64,000 nucleotides of DNA from Prochlorococcus sp. AG-363-N20 (GCA_003280105.1 QCFX01000003.1:1-64000); one strand, 5' to 3'; shown: positions 39,960 through 49,031, numbered from the stretch's first letter. A program made the numbers and translations. Notes: generated by a model from the letters alone, not told the origin.

Positions 39960-40913
39960 ATGATCTTTAAAGTGAGCAAAGGGCAATTCCCTCTTCTGAA
40001 GAGAAATGAGTTGACTACTTTACAGGTAAATATTGGGTACAAGTGTAATCAATCCTGTATTCATTGTCATGTTAATGCAGGGCCTCATAGGTGGGAAATG
40101 ATGGACAGTGTTACCCTTGATCTAATACCCAAAATACTTGAGCTATATAATCTTAAAATTCTTGATATAACAGGTGGTGCACCTGAAATGCATCCAAGGT
40201 TTAAAAGTCTAGTTTTAAAAGCTAGGTCTATGGGAGTAGAAGTTATTGATCGCTGCAATCTAACAATCCTATCCGAGCCAGGATATGAAGATTTAAGCCT
40301 TTTTCTCGCTGATAATGAAGTGGAAATTACAGCATCTCTTCCTTGCTATCAAGAGGACTCAGTTGACAAGCAAAGAGGGAAAGGCGTCTTTCAAAGAAGT
40401 ATTACAGGACTAAAAGAGTTAAATAAGCATGGATATGGCTTACCTGATAGTGGGTTGAATCTAAATTTAGTGTTTAATCCTCAAGGAATTAATTTGCCTC
40501 CTCCACAAAATGAACTTGAAAAAGTTTTTAAAGAGCAGTTATACCAAAACTATGGCATACATTTTACAAGCTTATTTACAATAACAAACATGCCAATCAA
40601 ACGATTTAAGAATCAACTTCAGCTCTCCGGTCAATTAGACCAATACAAGAAATTGCTAGAAGACTCACATAATCCTCAAAATCTAGAAACCGTAATGTGT
40701 AGGAGTTTACTTAGCGTTGATTGGCAAGGTTATATTTTTGACTGTGACTTTAATCAGCAGTTAGGTATTAAAATCGAACAAGGTCCAATACATATAAAAC
40801 ATTTATTATTAGAAAAAACTAAATGGGAAGGGAGGCAAATTAAAGTCGCAAGTCATTGCTTTGGGTGCACAGCGGGTAATGGATCAAGCTGTGGTGGCGC
40901 TTTGTCGGACTAA
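39960..40913 (+). CDS. arsS: Radical SAM protein, arsenosugar biosynthesis ArsS-like
   Basis: Radical SAM enzyme with the cluster motif CNQSCIHC (Cys29, Cys33, Cys36). ILDITGGAPEMHP is the GGE-like SAM motif. The end, CFGCTAGNGSSCGGAL, is the characteristic Cys-rich tail of the ArsS family, which makes the deoxyadenosyl-dimethylarsinic-acid precursor of arsenosugars (family knowledge). At 317 residues it fits. It lies 48 bases after stpA. No ArsM is visible beside it. Confidence 0.85.
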   Translation: MIFKVSKGQFPLLKRNELTTLQVNIGYKCNQSCIHCHVNAGPHRWEMMDSVTLDLIPKILELYNLKILDITGGAPEMHPRFKSLVLKARSMGVEVIDRCNLTILSEPGYEDLSLFLADNEVEITASLPCYQEDSVDKQRGKGVFQRSITGLKELNKHGYGLPDSGLNLNLVFNPQGINLPPPQNELEKVFKEQLYQNYGIHFTSLFTITNMPIKRFKNQLQLSGQLDQYKKLLEDSHNPQNLETVMCRSLLSVDWQGYIFDCDFNQQLGIKIEQGPIHIKHLLLEKTKWEGRQIKVASHCFGCTAGNGSSCGGALSD

Positions 40914-41000
40914 TTTCTTCTTGATTACAGTTATATGTCATGTGAAGTAATTTCAATAATGATTTATCTTTTACATCAGATAAAACTATTAAGTGACTAA

Positions 41001-41462
41001 TTAGATTTTCTGGCACTTAGGACAAAGTGCGCGTACATTTAAAGTTGATTCAATAAGTTTAAAGCCAATACTTTCAGCTGCTTCTTGTCCTGCCTGAAGT
41101 ACGTCTTCACTTTCAAATTCTTCAGTTCTGCCGCAACTTACACAAACCAAGTGGTGATGATCTGGGTGTTCCTTACTAGCAAGCTCAAAACGATGTCCAC
41201 CTTCACTGAGTTCCAATTCATGAAGGAAGCCCAACTCAACTAGCAACTTGAGAGTTCTATAAATAGTTGCTAAGGAGACTCTAGATTTAGCTTCAAGCAA
41301 TTGATGATGAACATCTTCAGCACTGATATGCTTGCCGGTCCCCAAATTCTCAAAAAGCTCAAGAACCTTTTTTCTTTGTGGTGTTAAGCGACGTCCATCT
41401 TGATGCAAGCCTACCTCTAAAGGCCTCCCCCCATAACTGCTATAGGGCAAAGAAGCACTCAA
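41001..41462 (-). CDS. Fur-family metal or peroxide regulator
   Basis: A 153-residue protein with the Fur layout: a winged helix (RLTPQRKKVLELFE, HISAEDVHHQLLE, VSLATIYRTLKLLVELGFL) then a metal domain with HPDHHHLVCVSCG and the second CPKC at the C-terminus. Both CxxC pairs are present, so a structural Zn site is likely. Whether it is Fur, PerR or Zur cannot be settled by eye. It is convergent with arsS and divergent from the isochorismatase gene. Confidence 0.87.
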   Translation of the reverse strand: MSASLPYSSYGGRPLEVGLHQDGRRLTPQRKKVLELFENLGTGKHISAEDVHHQLLEAKSRVSLATIYRTLKLLVELGFLHELELSEGGHRFELASKEHPDHHHLVCVSCGRTEEFESEDVLQAGQEAAESIGFKLIESTLNVRALCPKCQKI

Positions 41463-41610
41463 AAGACGTCAGGAATTCTATTCTCAATAGTAGTATCTAA
41501 TGAGAGAAGTGACCCTTTAAATGTTCACTACTTATAAACATGGTCACAATTGGTCGTCTTAAAGAATAGAAATACTATTCTGGTTTGATCTAAAAAAGCA
41601 TTAGCTAGCT

Positions 41611-42147
41611 ATGGAAACAAGAGATACCGCAATATTAGTAATTGATACCCAGGAAAAGCTAATTAGAGTAATAGAGAATAAAGAAATGATTGTCAAAAAC
41701 ATAAAGAAGTTACTTGAGGCTTGCTTCTTACTTGGGGTAAATAGTTATTTCACAGAACAAAATCCATTAAAACTTGGGAAAACAATCTCTATACTTTTAG
41801 CTAACAATCCAAGATCTATTGCCGGTAAGATGAGCTTTAGTTGTATGGAATGTACAAAGATAATTAGGCAATTAAAAGAAGAAGGAGTTAAAAATATTAT
41901 TTTAACGGGAATTGAAACCCATGTATGTGTTCAACAGTCTGCTCTAGAATTAATAGATGATGGGTTCAATGTATATATACCAATTGATGGCGTAGGGAGC
42001 AGGAACTATATGGATCATGAGATTGCACAAACACGTATTCAATCAGCAGGCGGTGTCATTTCTACAACTGAATCAATTATTTTCGAATTATGTAAGACCG
42101 CAGATAGGAAAGAATTTAGATCTATAAGCAAGCTGATAAAGGAATAA
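41611..42147 (+). CDS. Isochorismatase-family (cysteine hydrolase) protein
   Basis: Cysteine hydrolase with the Asp-Lys-Cys triad: Asp12 in LVIDTQEKL, Lys73 in IAGKMSFSC and Cys106 in GIETHVCV. The family includes nicotinamidases and ureidoacrylate hydrolases; the substrate is unknown. The cis-peptide GIETHVC is conserved. At 178 residues it is a standard single-domain form, divergent from the Fur-like gene. Confidence 0.87.
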   Translation: METRDTAILVIDTQEKLIRVIENKEMIVKNIKKLLEACFLLGVNSYFTEQNPLKLGKTISILLANNPRSIAGKMSFSCMECTKIIRQLKEEGVKNIILTGIETHVCVQQSALELIDDGFNVYIPIDGVGSRNYMDHEIAQTRIQSAGGVISTTESIIFELCKTADRKEFRSISKLIKE

Positions 42148-42325
42148 TCTAGATATTTGGGGAATTCAGTCTATGAAAAAACTGGGTTGACGTTGGTGAA
42201 TGAAATGGGGTTTCGCAAATGACCTAAATCATTAGGATTTGCTAATTTATCTACTTGGATTAAAAATGGTACTAGCAGAACTTAGCTTTTAGAGGCAGAG
42301 TGGTTTTAAACATGGGAAGTTTTAA

Positions 42326-43363
42326 ATGGATGATCTCTATAAAAGCTTATTAGCTTCAGCATCTATCTTTTTATTAGGTGGTTTATTATCATTAATAGTT
42401 GCAAGATTAACCAAAGTAATACTTGGTAGACTTGCAAAGCGCACTAAGAGCAAGACTGATGATTTTATCGTAGAAGGAGTTGTAAATACAATTAAACCAT
42501 TAGGTTGGGTTATAAGTGCTTCTCTGGCTTGGTCTGCCTTACCAGTTCCAGAAGAGATAACCAATGCTGTATTAGGGATTACCAAGTTAATTTGTCTAAT
42601 TCTTTTAGTAAGGCTTATAAATAAAGTGATCTGTAGAGTTACGAGCAGATGGTGTTTAAGGATTGATGATGAATCAGTTAGTACCATGATTAAATCACTT
42701 GATCCAATGATTAGAGCTTTAATTTGGTGCGTTGGTTTTGTTTTTTATCTGCAGAATATGGGAGTCCAAATGACAGCTATATGGGCCTTGCTTAGCGCAG
42801 GCGGAATTGGCGCTGGGCTTGCATTAAAGGAACCAGTTCAAGAATTCTTTGAATATATAACAATTTTATTGGACAAACCATTCCAAAATGGACAATTTAT
42901 CAATGCAGGTGAGATATGGGCAACTGTTGAGAAAGTAGGAGTGAGGTCTACAAGGCTGCGAAGTGTAAATGGTGAAGTTATTGTAGTAAGCAATAGCAAG
43001 CTAACAAATGGCGTAATAGCAAATTATGCCGAGATGGAATATAGAAGATTAGTCCACAAATTAGGAGTCATTTATGATACTCCACTTCCAAAAGTAAAAT
43101 TAATTCCTAAAATAATTGAATCTATTATAGATGAAATAGATGATGTAATATTCGATAGGTGTCATTTTACAGATTTTGGTGAGTTTAGCCTTGATTTTGA
43201 AATGGTTTACTTTGTACCAACCAACAATTATCTCCAAGCAATGGAGGCTCAGCAGGCAGTCAATTTTGAAGTAATGAGCAGATTTCAAAAGGAAAATATT
43301 GAATTTGCATTTCCTACTCAAACGATACATTTATCTGGATCAGATGAAAGCAAAACTGACTAA
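42326..43363 (+). CDS. MscS-family mechanosensitive channel
   Basis: Small-conductance type channel of 345 residues: four hydrophobic segments, then a pore helix and beta domain. The pore-lining helix reads AIWALLSAGGIGAGLALKEPVQEFFEYITILLDKPFQNGQFI, which is the conserved TM3 and following region. The rest is the soluble C-terminal vestibule. It would release solutes on osmotic downshock, fitting with the nearby osmolyte-type genes, although a link is only suggested. Confidence 0.9.
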   Translation: MDDLYKSLLASASIFLLGGLLSLIVARLTKVILGRLAKRTKSKTDDFIVEGVVNTIKPLGWVISASLAWSALPVPEEITNAVLGITKLICLILLVRLINKVICRVTSRWCLRIDDESVSTMIKSLDPMIRALIWCVGFVFYLQNMGVQMTAIWALLSAGGIGAGLALKEPVQEFFEYITILLDKPFQNGQFINAGEIWATVEKVGVRSTRLRSVNGEVIVVSNSKLTNGVIANYAEMEYRRLVHKLGVIYDTPLPKVKLIPKIIESIIDEIDDVIFDRCHFTDFGEFSLDFEMVYFVPTNNYLQAMEAQQAVNFEVMSRFQKENIEFAFPTQTIHLSGSDESKTD

Positions 43364-43460
43364 TAAAAGTCCATGCCATATAAATGTAAAGGAAAGTGTT
43401 GTTATCTATAAATGAAATAGTGCTTATATTTATAGTAGAAAGAAAGTTACCTGATTTGAG

Positions 43461-43634
43461 ATGGATGAGAGCACAGAGTCTAACCTTTATAGAGTAAAAA
43501 GGAGAATATCAGAGTTAGAGTCTCGGATTGGGGCTCCAAATAATTGGTCTGTTGGTGAGATTGAGATATTTAGAAGGCAACTTAAGGTAGAGAGAATTAA
43601 ACTGAGAAAAATAATTGATTCATTTCATCTGTAA
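43461..43634 (+). CDS. Small charged coiled-coil-like protein
   Basis: A 57-residue ORF (below the track cut-off) with ATG at 43461 and TAA at 43632. The sequence begins MDESTESNLYRVKRRISELES and continues with alternating charged, helical residues (EIFRRQLKVERIKLRKIID). It looks like a small helical protein. No family is recognised and no strong ribosome site is seen. It fills most of the 300-base gap after the MscS gene. Confidence 0.5.
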   Translation: MDESTESNLYRVKRRISELESRIGAPNNWSVGEIEIFRRQLKVERIKLRKIIDSFHL

Positions 43635-43666
43635 ATAATAATCTGCTTGTTTTAAAAAGCCCCATT

Positions 43667-44686
43667 TCACTCTCGAATCTTTTCTGTTATTAATTTAGAG
43701 GTTAATTGCCAAAGGGAAGAAGATAACTGATCATCTAAAGACTCTATACTTGATTTTGAAAGAGCAAAGACCTTTTTGAATGGAGTTACTAGCTTATTAC
43801 TATAGTAATTAAATCCTGATTTATTATATCTTTCATCTAGCGCTAAAGATACAAGTAGTTTACCTGCATTCTCTGGAGTTTCAGTAATCCGGAATAAATC
43901 TCTTGCAAAAAATGAAAATAACCTTTGTCCGAATTCATTATATTTACGGCTATAACGAAAAAAGCCCTCACGGCTTCTTGGGATAACAAGACCAGGGGCC
44001 CATGCAATAACGGCAATATCAGATCCTGATATGTTTAATATTTTAGAAAGTTTTCGTGCAAACAAAATATTACATAGTTTGCTATCTTTATAAGCTTTAT
44101 CTGCATTGAATTCTGAATCACCGTTTAAAAGAGAAAACCTCTTAGAGGAGTTAAGGCCTACTAAATCTCCTAACCCTGCAGGCTCTCCAATAGAGCCTCC
44201 AGAAGTTTTAGGGTTGTGAACTTCAGAAGACGTGATTATGATTCTAGATAAATTAACCTTTTCTATTAAAGGTAAAAGCAGTTGAATAAGATATTGGTTT
44301 GCTACATGATTAACAGCAAAGGTAAGTTCTATATCTTGAGCCGACCATTTTGGTGATTTGGCTCCTGTATACTGGAGTCCAGCATTTAAGATAATAATAT
44401 CTAACTGTTGATTCAATGCCATCAATTTTTTGGCAAATTTCTTAATACTGAATAAGTCAGACAACTCTAAGATTGGTGCATAGACTCTATCTAAAGAATG
44501 ATCACATTTTAAATCTTTCTTTAGAGATTTAATTAAATCATTTGACCTTTCATTGGTCCGACAAGGGAGAATTAATCTATGTCCCTCCTTTAATAAGCAC
44601 AGAGCAGATTGATAACCAATTCCAGAACTTGCTCCAGTTATAAGAATATTTCTACATTTTTTTTGAGGGTTCATCGAAAGAGTCAT
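43667..44686 (-). CDS. Short-chain dehydrogenase, protochlorophyllide reductase (POR)-like
   Basis: SDR of 339 residues: the cofactor motif TGASSGIGYQSA, NAG (LNAGLQYTG) and the active-site YKDSK in KAYKDSKLCN. The length and several POR-like features (GEPAGLGDLVGLNSSKRF before YKDSK, and a C-terminal LSSSLWQLTSKL) resemble protochlorophyllide oxidoreductases, but the C-terminal half diverges. It is better called a POR-like paralogue than POR itself. Convergent with the small coiled-coil ORF. Confidence 0.75.
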   Translation of the reverse strand: MTLSMNPQKKCRNILITGASSGIGYQSALCLLKEGHRLILPCRTNERSNDLIKSLKKDLKCDHSLDRVYAPILELSDLFSIKKFAKKLMALNQQLDIIILNAGLQYTGAKSPKWSAQDIELTFAVNHVANQYLIQLLLPLIEKVNLSRIIITSSEVHNPKTSGGSIGEPAGLGDLVGLNSSKRFSLLNGDSEFNADKAYKDSKLCNILFARKLSKILNISGSDIAVIAWAPGLVIPRSREGFFRYSRKYNEFGQRLFSFFARDLFRITETPENAGKLLVSLALDERYNKSGFNYYSNKLVTPFKKVFALSKSSIESLDDQLSSSLWQLTSKLITEKIRE

Positions 44687-44959
44687 TTTTAAGTTCCTTT
44701 AAGTTATTTTTTTATGTCCTATAAAATTAGGGTACATATTTTCCCAAACATTTTTAAGGAGTCTTATCAACCTAAACCGAAGGGTTCAACCTCAATTGAA
44801 ACCAAGCAAGCCCTCCAAGGTAAATTCTGAGCTTTCAGAAGCGAATTTCAATGCATTCTTGGCAAAATCAAATTAATTGCTTTTATTAAGGATAATAAAT
44901 CTCAATTGTTGTAAGCAAGCCGATGTAACCTCAAAGTATGAGATTTGGAGGTGGCAACC
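44687..44959. other. Gene-free region upstream of crtL
   Basis: 273 bases between the divergent POR-like gene and the small ORF that precedes crtL. No repeat or ORF was seen; it should hold promoters of both directions. Confidence 0.5.
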
Positions 44960-45064
44960 GTGACCAAAGACACTAGTCCGGCCCCTGCTCGATGCTCATT
45001 TCTATTCGGCTCAGAACAGAGAATAGAAATGACACCCATCTCAAGCCTGCAGGTGATCAAATGA
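44960..45064 (+). CDS. Possible 34-residue leader peptide overlapping crtL
   Basis: GTG at 44960 is preceded by GGAGGTG at a suitable distance (about nine bases). The reading frame ends in a TGA that overlaps the crtL ATG by three bases (ATGA). It encodes V/M-TKDTSPAPARCSFLFGSEQ and so on. It may be a translation-coupling leader. The coding potential of the peptide itself is unproven. Confidence 0.35.
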   Translation: MTKDTSPAPARCSFLFGSEQRIEMTPISSLQVIK

Positions 45065-46344
45065 ATTCCAGGACATCTATCGATGTCCTTGTCCTAGGGG
45101 CTGGCCCTAGTGCGTTGGCTATTGCATCAGCACTAGTAGAAGAGAAGCTCCATGTAGAGGTACTTTCTTCAAATGATCACCAAGATCCATGGCCATACAC
45201 ATATGGGATTTGGGGAGAAGAGGTCGACGAATTTGGCCTAGGCCACCTTTTGGAACATCGATGGACAAATACTGTTAGCTTTTTTGGCCTTGGCTCATTA
45301 GAGCCAAAATCAGAGGAAAATCTGCCAAGAAATCACACCTGCGATTACGGTCTTTTTGACAAAAAGAAATTACAGCAACACTGGATACACCAATGCGAAA
45401 AGGCATCAGTGAATTGGCATAGAGGGATTGCTTCTGATATTGAAATAGATGGGTTAACAAGTACTGTTACAACTGCTGAAGGAAGAAAGATTAATGCTCG
45501 ACTTGTTATAGACGCCACGGGGTATAAGCCTGTCTTTCTTAAAGCGCCTTATTCAGGTCCTGTCGCCATACAAACTTGTTATGGAGTAGTAGGAAAATTC
45601 AATAAACCTCCTGTAGAAAAAGGTCAATTTGTTTTAATGGATTATCGCTCTGACCATCTTTCCAAAGAAGAAAGAAAAGAGCCTCCGACGTTCTTATATG
45701 CGATGGATCTTGGTAATAACACATTCTTTCTAGAGGAAACTTCTTTAGGTTTATTTCCACCTTTAACTTTAGAAAAATTACAGGCAAGGTTGCAGAGAAG
45801 GTTGGCTCATCGAGGCCTTTCAATTACTCATCTAGAGCACGAAGAACATGGTCTATTCCTACCAATGAATATGCCATTACCAGACATGAAACAACCACTA
45901 TTGGGTTTTGGTGGTGCAGCCGCAATGGTCCATCCTGCATCTGGCTACATGGTTGGAGGACTTCTCAGACGAGCACCATCAGTAGCAAAAGCCATTTCGC
46001 TGGCCATGCAAGATAAAAGTGCCTCTTCAGCCTTTATTGCTAAAAAAGGCTGGTCAGCACTTTGGCCAAAGGATTTAAGACGTAAACAAGCTTTATATCA
46101 TTTTGGATTAGAAAAGCTTATGAGGTTCCAAGAATCTCAACTGAGAGACTTTTTTACTGGTTTCTTTGATCTACCTAAAGAGCAATGGTTTGGCTTCTTA
46201 ACAAACACTCTAAGCCTCCAAGATTTAGTTAAAGCAATGTGGACAATGTTCTTAAAAGCTCCATGGAGCGTTAGGCTAGGCCTAATGGGAATGCAAGGAA
46301 GAGAGTTGAGGTTGCTGTGGCAATTCGTAAAACCTCTTAATTAG
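45061..46344 (+). CDS. crtL: Lycopene cyclase (CrtL-type)
   Basis: Flavoprotein that closes ionone rings on lycopene, giving precursors of alpha- or beta-carotene and zeaxanthin. The FAD-binding LVLGAGPSALAIASAL is followed by PYTYGIWGEEVDEFGL, a central LGNNTFFLEETSLG and a late GFGGAAAMVHPASGYMVGGLLRRAPS. Start ATG 45061 gives 428 residues; the track's 44992 start extends into a possible leader. Whether it is the beta or the epsilon cyclase (Prochlorococcus has both) is not clear by eye. An SDR gene starts five bases after its stop. Confidence 0.9.
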   Translation: MNSRTSIDVLVLGAGPSALAIASALVEEKLHVEVLSSNDHQDPWPYTYGIWGEEVDEFGLGHLLEHRWTNTVSFFGLGSLEPKSEENLPRNHTCDYGLFDKKKLQQHWIHQCEKASVNWHRGIASDIEIDGLTSTVTTAEGRKINARLVIDATGYKPVFLKAPYSGPVAIQTCYGVVGKFNKPPVEKGQFVLMDYRSDHLSKEERKEPPTFLYAMDLGNNTFFLEETSLGLFPPLTLEKLQARLQRRLAHRGLSITHLEHEEHGLFLPMNMPLPDMKQPLLGFGGAAAMVHPASGYMVGGLLRRAPSVAKAISLAMQDKSASSAFIAKKGWSALWPKDLRRKQALYHFGLEKLMRFQESQLRDFFTGFFDLPKEQWFGFLTNTLSLQDLVKAMWTMFLKAPWSVRLGLMGMQGRELRLLWQFVKPLN

Positions 46345-46348
46345 AAAA

Positions 46349-47056
46349 TTGAGAACAATTCTTATTAGTGGTGCCAACCGGGGCATAGGGCGTTCAATTG
46401 CAGAAAAATTGCTAAAAGATGGGCATTGCATCAGTCTAGGTATTAGGAATCCAGAAGAATTAAAGGAAACAATTTTAGATCCAAAAATATCAGGAGCTGA
46501 AAATATACTTTTAAATAAATATGATGCATCTGAGCCATTAAGTGCAAAAAACTGGGTTAAAGAAACAATTAACCATTTTGGCAAAATTGATAGTGTTATT
46601 CATAGCGCAGGTATTTTTAATAAGAGTCAACTTCTATTCTCGGATAAAGATCAAGACGAGATAGAGAATCTCTGGAGAATCAATGTAATGGGCCCATGGT
46701 GGTTAACAAAAGAAGCCTGGAAGCATATTGAAAAAAGCAATAAAGGAAGGTTAATTTTTTTAGTTTCTATGAGCGGAAAAAGATCTAAAGGGAAATTAGC
46801 TGGATACACAATGAGTAAATTTGCATTAATGGGCCTATGCCAAACAGCAAGAAATGAAGGATGGGAAAATGGTATTCGAGTAACAGCAATTTGCCCAGGT
46901 TGGGTTAACACAGATATGGCAGCCGAAGTAAAGTCCATACCCAAAGAAAAAATGACTCAGCCTAATGACATTGCATTAATAACTTCGAATTTGTTATTAC
47001 TACCAAACAGTTGCATACCATTTGAAATAGCCGTCAATTGCAATCTAGAGAAGTAG
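46349..47056 (+). CDS. Short-chain dehydrogenase/reductase
   Basis: SDR of 235 residues with cofactor motif SGANRGIGRSIA, the NAG-like HSAGIFNKS, active-site YTMSK and the PG-motif CPGWVNTDMA. It uses a TTG start immediately after crtL (4-base gap), so they are likely co-transcribed. The substrate is unknown; a link to carotenoid or lipid chemistry is only suggested by position. Confidence 0.85.
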   Translation: MRTILISGANRGIGRSIAEKLLKDGHCISLGIRNPEELKETILDPKISGAENILLNKYDASEPLSAKNWVKETINHFGKIDSVIHSAGIFNKSQLLFSDKDQDEIENLWRINVMGPWWLTKEAWKHIEKSNKGRLIFLVSMSGKRSKGKLAGYTMSKFALMGLCQTARNEGWENGIRVTAICPGWVNTDMAAEVKSIPKEKMTQPNDIALITSNLLLLPNSCIPFEIAVNCNLEK

Positions 47057-47193
47057 AAGCAATTGTTAAAACAAAAGGAAGTCTTGGCTATATACCGAGA
47101 AAGAATTAAGTCTCCTTAAAAATTAACTGGCAAAACCAAGAAGCTGTTGCTTTTATATGGCCATATGGCCAATTACTAAAAGAGGTCAAGCTT

Positions 47194-47340
47194 ATGATGC
47201 CTGAAACAAGCAACAAGCAAATGCACTCCCCCTTAGCCTCCGCTGGCGAGTGTAATTGCACACATTGCGAAGGGGTGCGAAAACAGCAAATGGAAAGTGA
47301 GAAAAGGTGGGTTCTCATGCACCAACTATTTGACCGGTAG
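47194..47340 (+). CDS. Small CxCxxC-motif protein
   Basis: A 48-residue ORF missing from the track: ATG 47194 to TAG 47340, with an AGAGGT ribosome site 8-9 bases upstream. It contains GECNCTHCEG, a CxCxxC pattern that may bind metal or be redox-active. The rest is Met/Gln/Lys-rich. The reverse-strand ORF 47106-47318 is its shadow. The upstream in-frame sequence is open back to a stop at 47107 and protein-like, so a longer form is not excluded. Confidence 0.5.
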   Translation: MMPETSNKQMHSPLASAGECNCTHCEGVRKQQMESEKRWVLMHQLFDR

Positions 47341-47524
47341 ATAAACAGATGATTATTTAGATAATCTCTATCAAACGGCCCTCACAAGCAGAATCAGTTA
47401 TTTATTCCTCTCTTTAGATTCCGCGCCAAACCCATGATGTCTCAAAAAGTATATTTGCTTAATGAAGCATAGACGCACAAGGTATCCCCTGCTACAAAGT
47501 TGAAGCCTGATACTAGTCTCAATC

Positions 47525-47662
47525 ATGACCTCAGATTCACTTGTTGTAATCAACCTGGCCGCGATCCTTATCGCTACTTCATATGACAACTCTCAACCCG
47601 TAATCAAATGGGGCGGTCTAGTGGTTGCCGTAGGTAGTGTAGTTTCAACCCTATTTGGTTGA
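47525..47662 (+). CDS. Small hydrophobic membrane protein
   Basis: A 45-residue ORF, ATG 47525 to TGA 47662. The sequence MTSDSLVVINLAAILIATSYDN then VIKWGGLVVAVGSVVSTLFG has two hydrophobic stretches. It may be one of the many tiny thylakoid proteins of this group, but it is not one of the known photosystem subunits that I recognise. No clear ribosome site; the reverse ORF 47398-47589 is discarded as a shadow. Confidence 0.45.
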   Translation: MTSDSLVVINLAAILIATSYDNSQPVIKWGGLVVAVGSVVSTLFG

Positions 47663-47691
47663 GTCCTAACTTATTAGTTTTACCTTTTATT

Positions 47692-47731
47692 AGGTCGCTA
47701 TTAATAATTTTAAGTATATTAATAGTGACCT
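47692..47731. terminator. Long AT-rich hairpin between convergent genes
   Basis: AGGTCGCTATTAATA pairs with TATTAATAGTGACCT: a 15-base stem with one G-U pair on the plus-strand reading and a 10-base loop. It lies between the small ORF and the leftward 82-residue gene. It lacks a clean T-run on either side, so termination is probable but not certain. Confidence 0.5.
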
Positions 47732-47811
47732 AAAAAGAATTTCTTGAATCTAGTTATTATAATTAAGGAATGATTTCAGACCAAACGAAATAATAATTTC
47801 TCAAGTTAACC

Positions 47812-48060
47812 TTATTGCAGTTTTTTCTTTGAAAAACCCAATAAGTTTATAATTGCTAGCTTAAAGTAACGGTGTAAATTATTTCGGTAAAAACCTCCAA
47901 AGGCCTTCCCTATCAAATAAGTACGCTGAATTAGGCCAGCTATAAAATTAAAGAGCCAAATTATTAGCAGGAATGCAATTATGCCAGACATTATCGAATA
48001 GATTTTAGTAATCTGGTCTTGCATTGGCTCTAAAAACTGAAGGTAGTTTACGAAATTCAT
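47812..48060 (-). CDS. Small membrane protein of unknown function
   Basis: An 82-residue protein with one clear hydrophobic helix (IYSIMSGIIAFLLIIWLFNFIAGLI) followed by a basic, helical C-terminal half (QRTYLIGKAFGGFYRNNLHRYFKLAIINLLGFSKKKLQ). No motif is recognised. It is followed by a strong inverted repeat. Confidence 0.6.
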   Translation of the reverse strand: MNFVNYLQFLEPMQDQITKIYSIMSGIIAFLLIIWLFNFIAGLIQRTYLIGKAFGGFYRNNLHRYFKLAIINLLGFSKKKLQ

Positions 48061-48287
48061 GGCTTCAAAATAAACGTTTCGAAAGTAAAGCGAAGAAAAC
48101 TCTAAAAGTATTTATGCTATTGGCCAAATCAAATTGTAATAGGGCCTCAATTGAAAAATTATAAAAGATCTTCAGCTTAATTTGCCGGCTATTCGAATAA
48201 AGGTAATGGTTGTTTTAATGGTTCATACCACTAATTATGACTTAGCAAAGAGTAAAATTATAAACAGAATTGATAGCCTTAAAATCC

Positions 48288-49031
48288 ATGGAGATAGAGG
48301 CCACTTATTTTGGTGCAAATGGATGGCTAATTGGGTTTAAAAATACACAGGTGCTTATCGATCCTTGGCTAAAAGGGGAGCTTAGTTTTTTTTCTAGTCC
48401 CTGGCTAATTAAGGGTACTCTCAACAAAGAGTTGAGAATGCCTACTCGAATTAATCTGCTTTTATTAACTCAGGGGCTTCCTGACCACTCTCATCGAGAA
48501 ACATTAGAAGCAATACCTAGAGACACTCCAGTAATAGGTTCTATAGGAGCCATAGAGGTTGTGAAGAAACTTGGTTTTAAATCATTATTCCCTCTTGTTC
48601 CAGGCAAAGGGGTATCCATAGATGGAATATATGTACAGGCTACCGCTGGAGCCAAAGTTCCTCAGATAGAAAATGGTTATCTAATTAAGCACAAGGAAGG
48701 CTCTATTTATATAGAGCCGCATGGTTTTCTTGATCCCTCAATAGAGGATCAAAAGATCGATATAGTGATTACACCAGTAATAAATATAGAAATTCCTTTG
48801 CTAGGCTCTTTTATAAATGGAAATAAAATCTTAAAAGAACTGGTTAAAAAGTTTAAACCAAAATATATTTTAGCAAGCACAACTGGAGGAGATATAAGTT
48901 TTAAAGGGATTCTAAAAAATACTTTAAGAGCTAAAGGTTCATTTGTTGAATCAACCATAGATATTTCGAAAGATATTTCTTGCATAGACCCAATCCCAGG
49001 CAAAAGGTATCAACTTAATGATCCGAACTAA
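48288..49031 (+). CDS. Metallo-beta-lactamase-fold protein, degenerate metal motif
   Basis: A 247-residue MBL-fold protein. The N-terminal strands (ATYFGANGWLIGFKNTQVLIDPW) look like the fold, but the metal motif reads TQGLPDHSH where HxHxDH is usual; only the Asp-His survives. Similar cyanobacterial and plastid proteins with this altered motif exist, to my knowledge. Activity may therefore be changed or lost. The track's TTG start is six codons earlier; ATG 48288 is preferred. It overlaps the next ORF. Confidence 0.75.
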   Translation: MEIEATYFGANGWLIGFKNTQVLIDPWLKGELSFFSSPWLIKGTLNKELRMPTRINLLLLTQGLPDHSHRETLEAIPRDTPVIGSIGAIEVVKKLGFKSLFPLVPGKGVSIDGIYVQATAGAKVPQIENGYLIKHKEGSIYIEPHGFLDPSIEDQKIDIVITPVINIEIPLLGSFINGNKILKELVKKFKPKYILASTTGGDISFKGILKNTLRAKGSFVESTIDISKDISCIDPIPGKRYQLNDPN

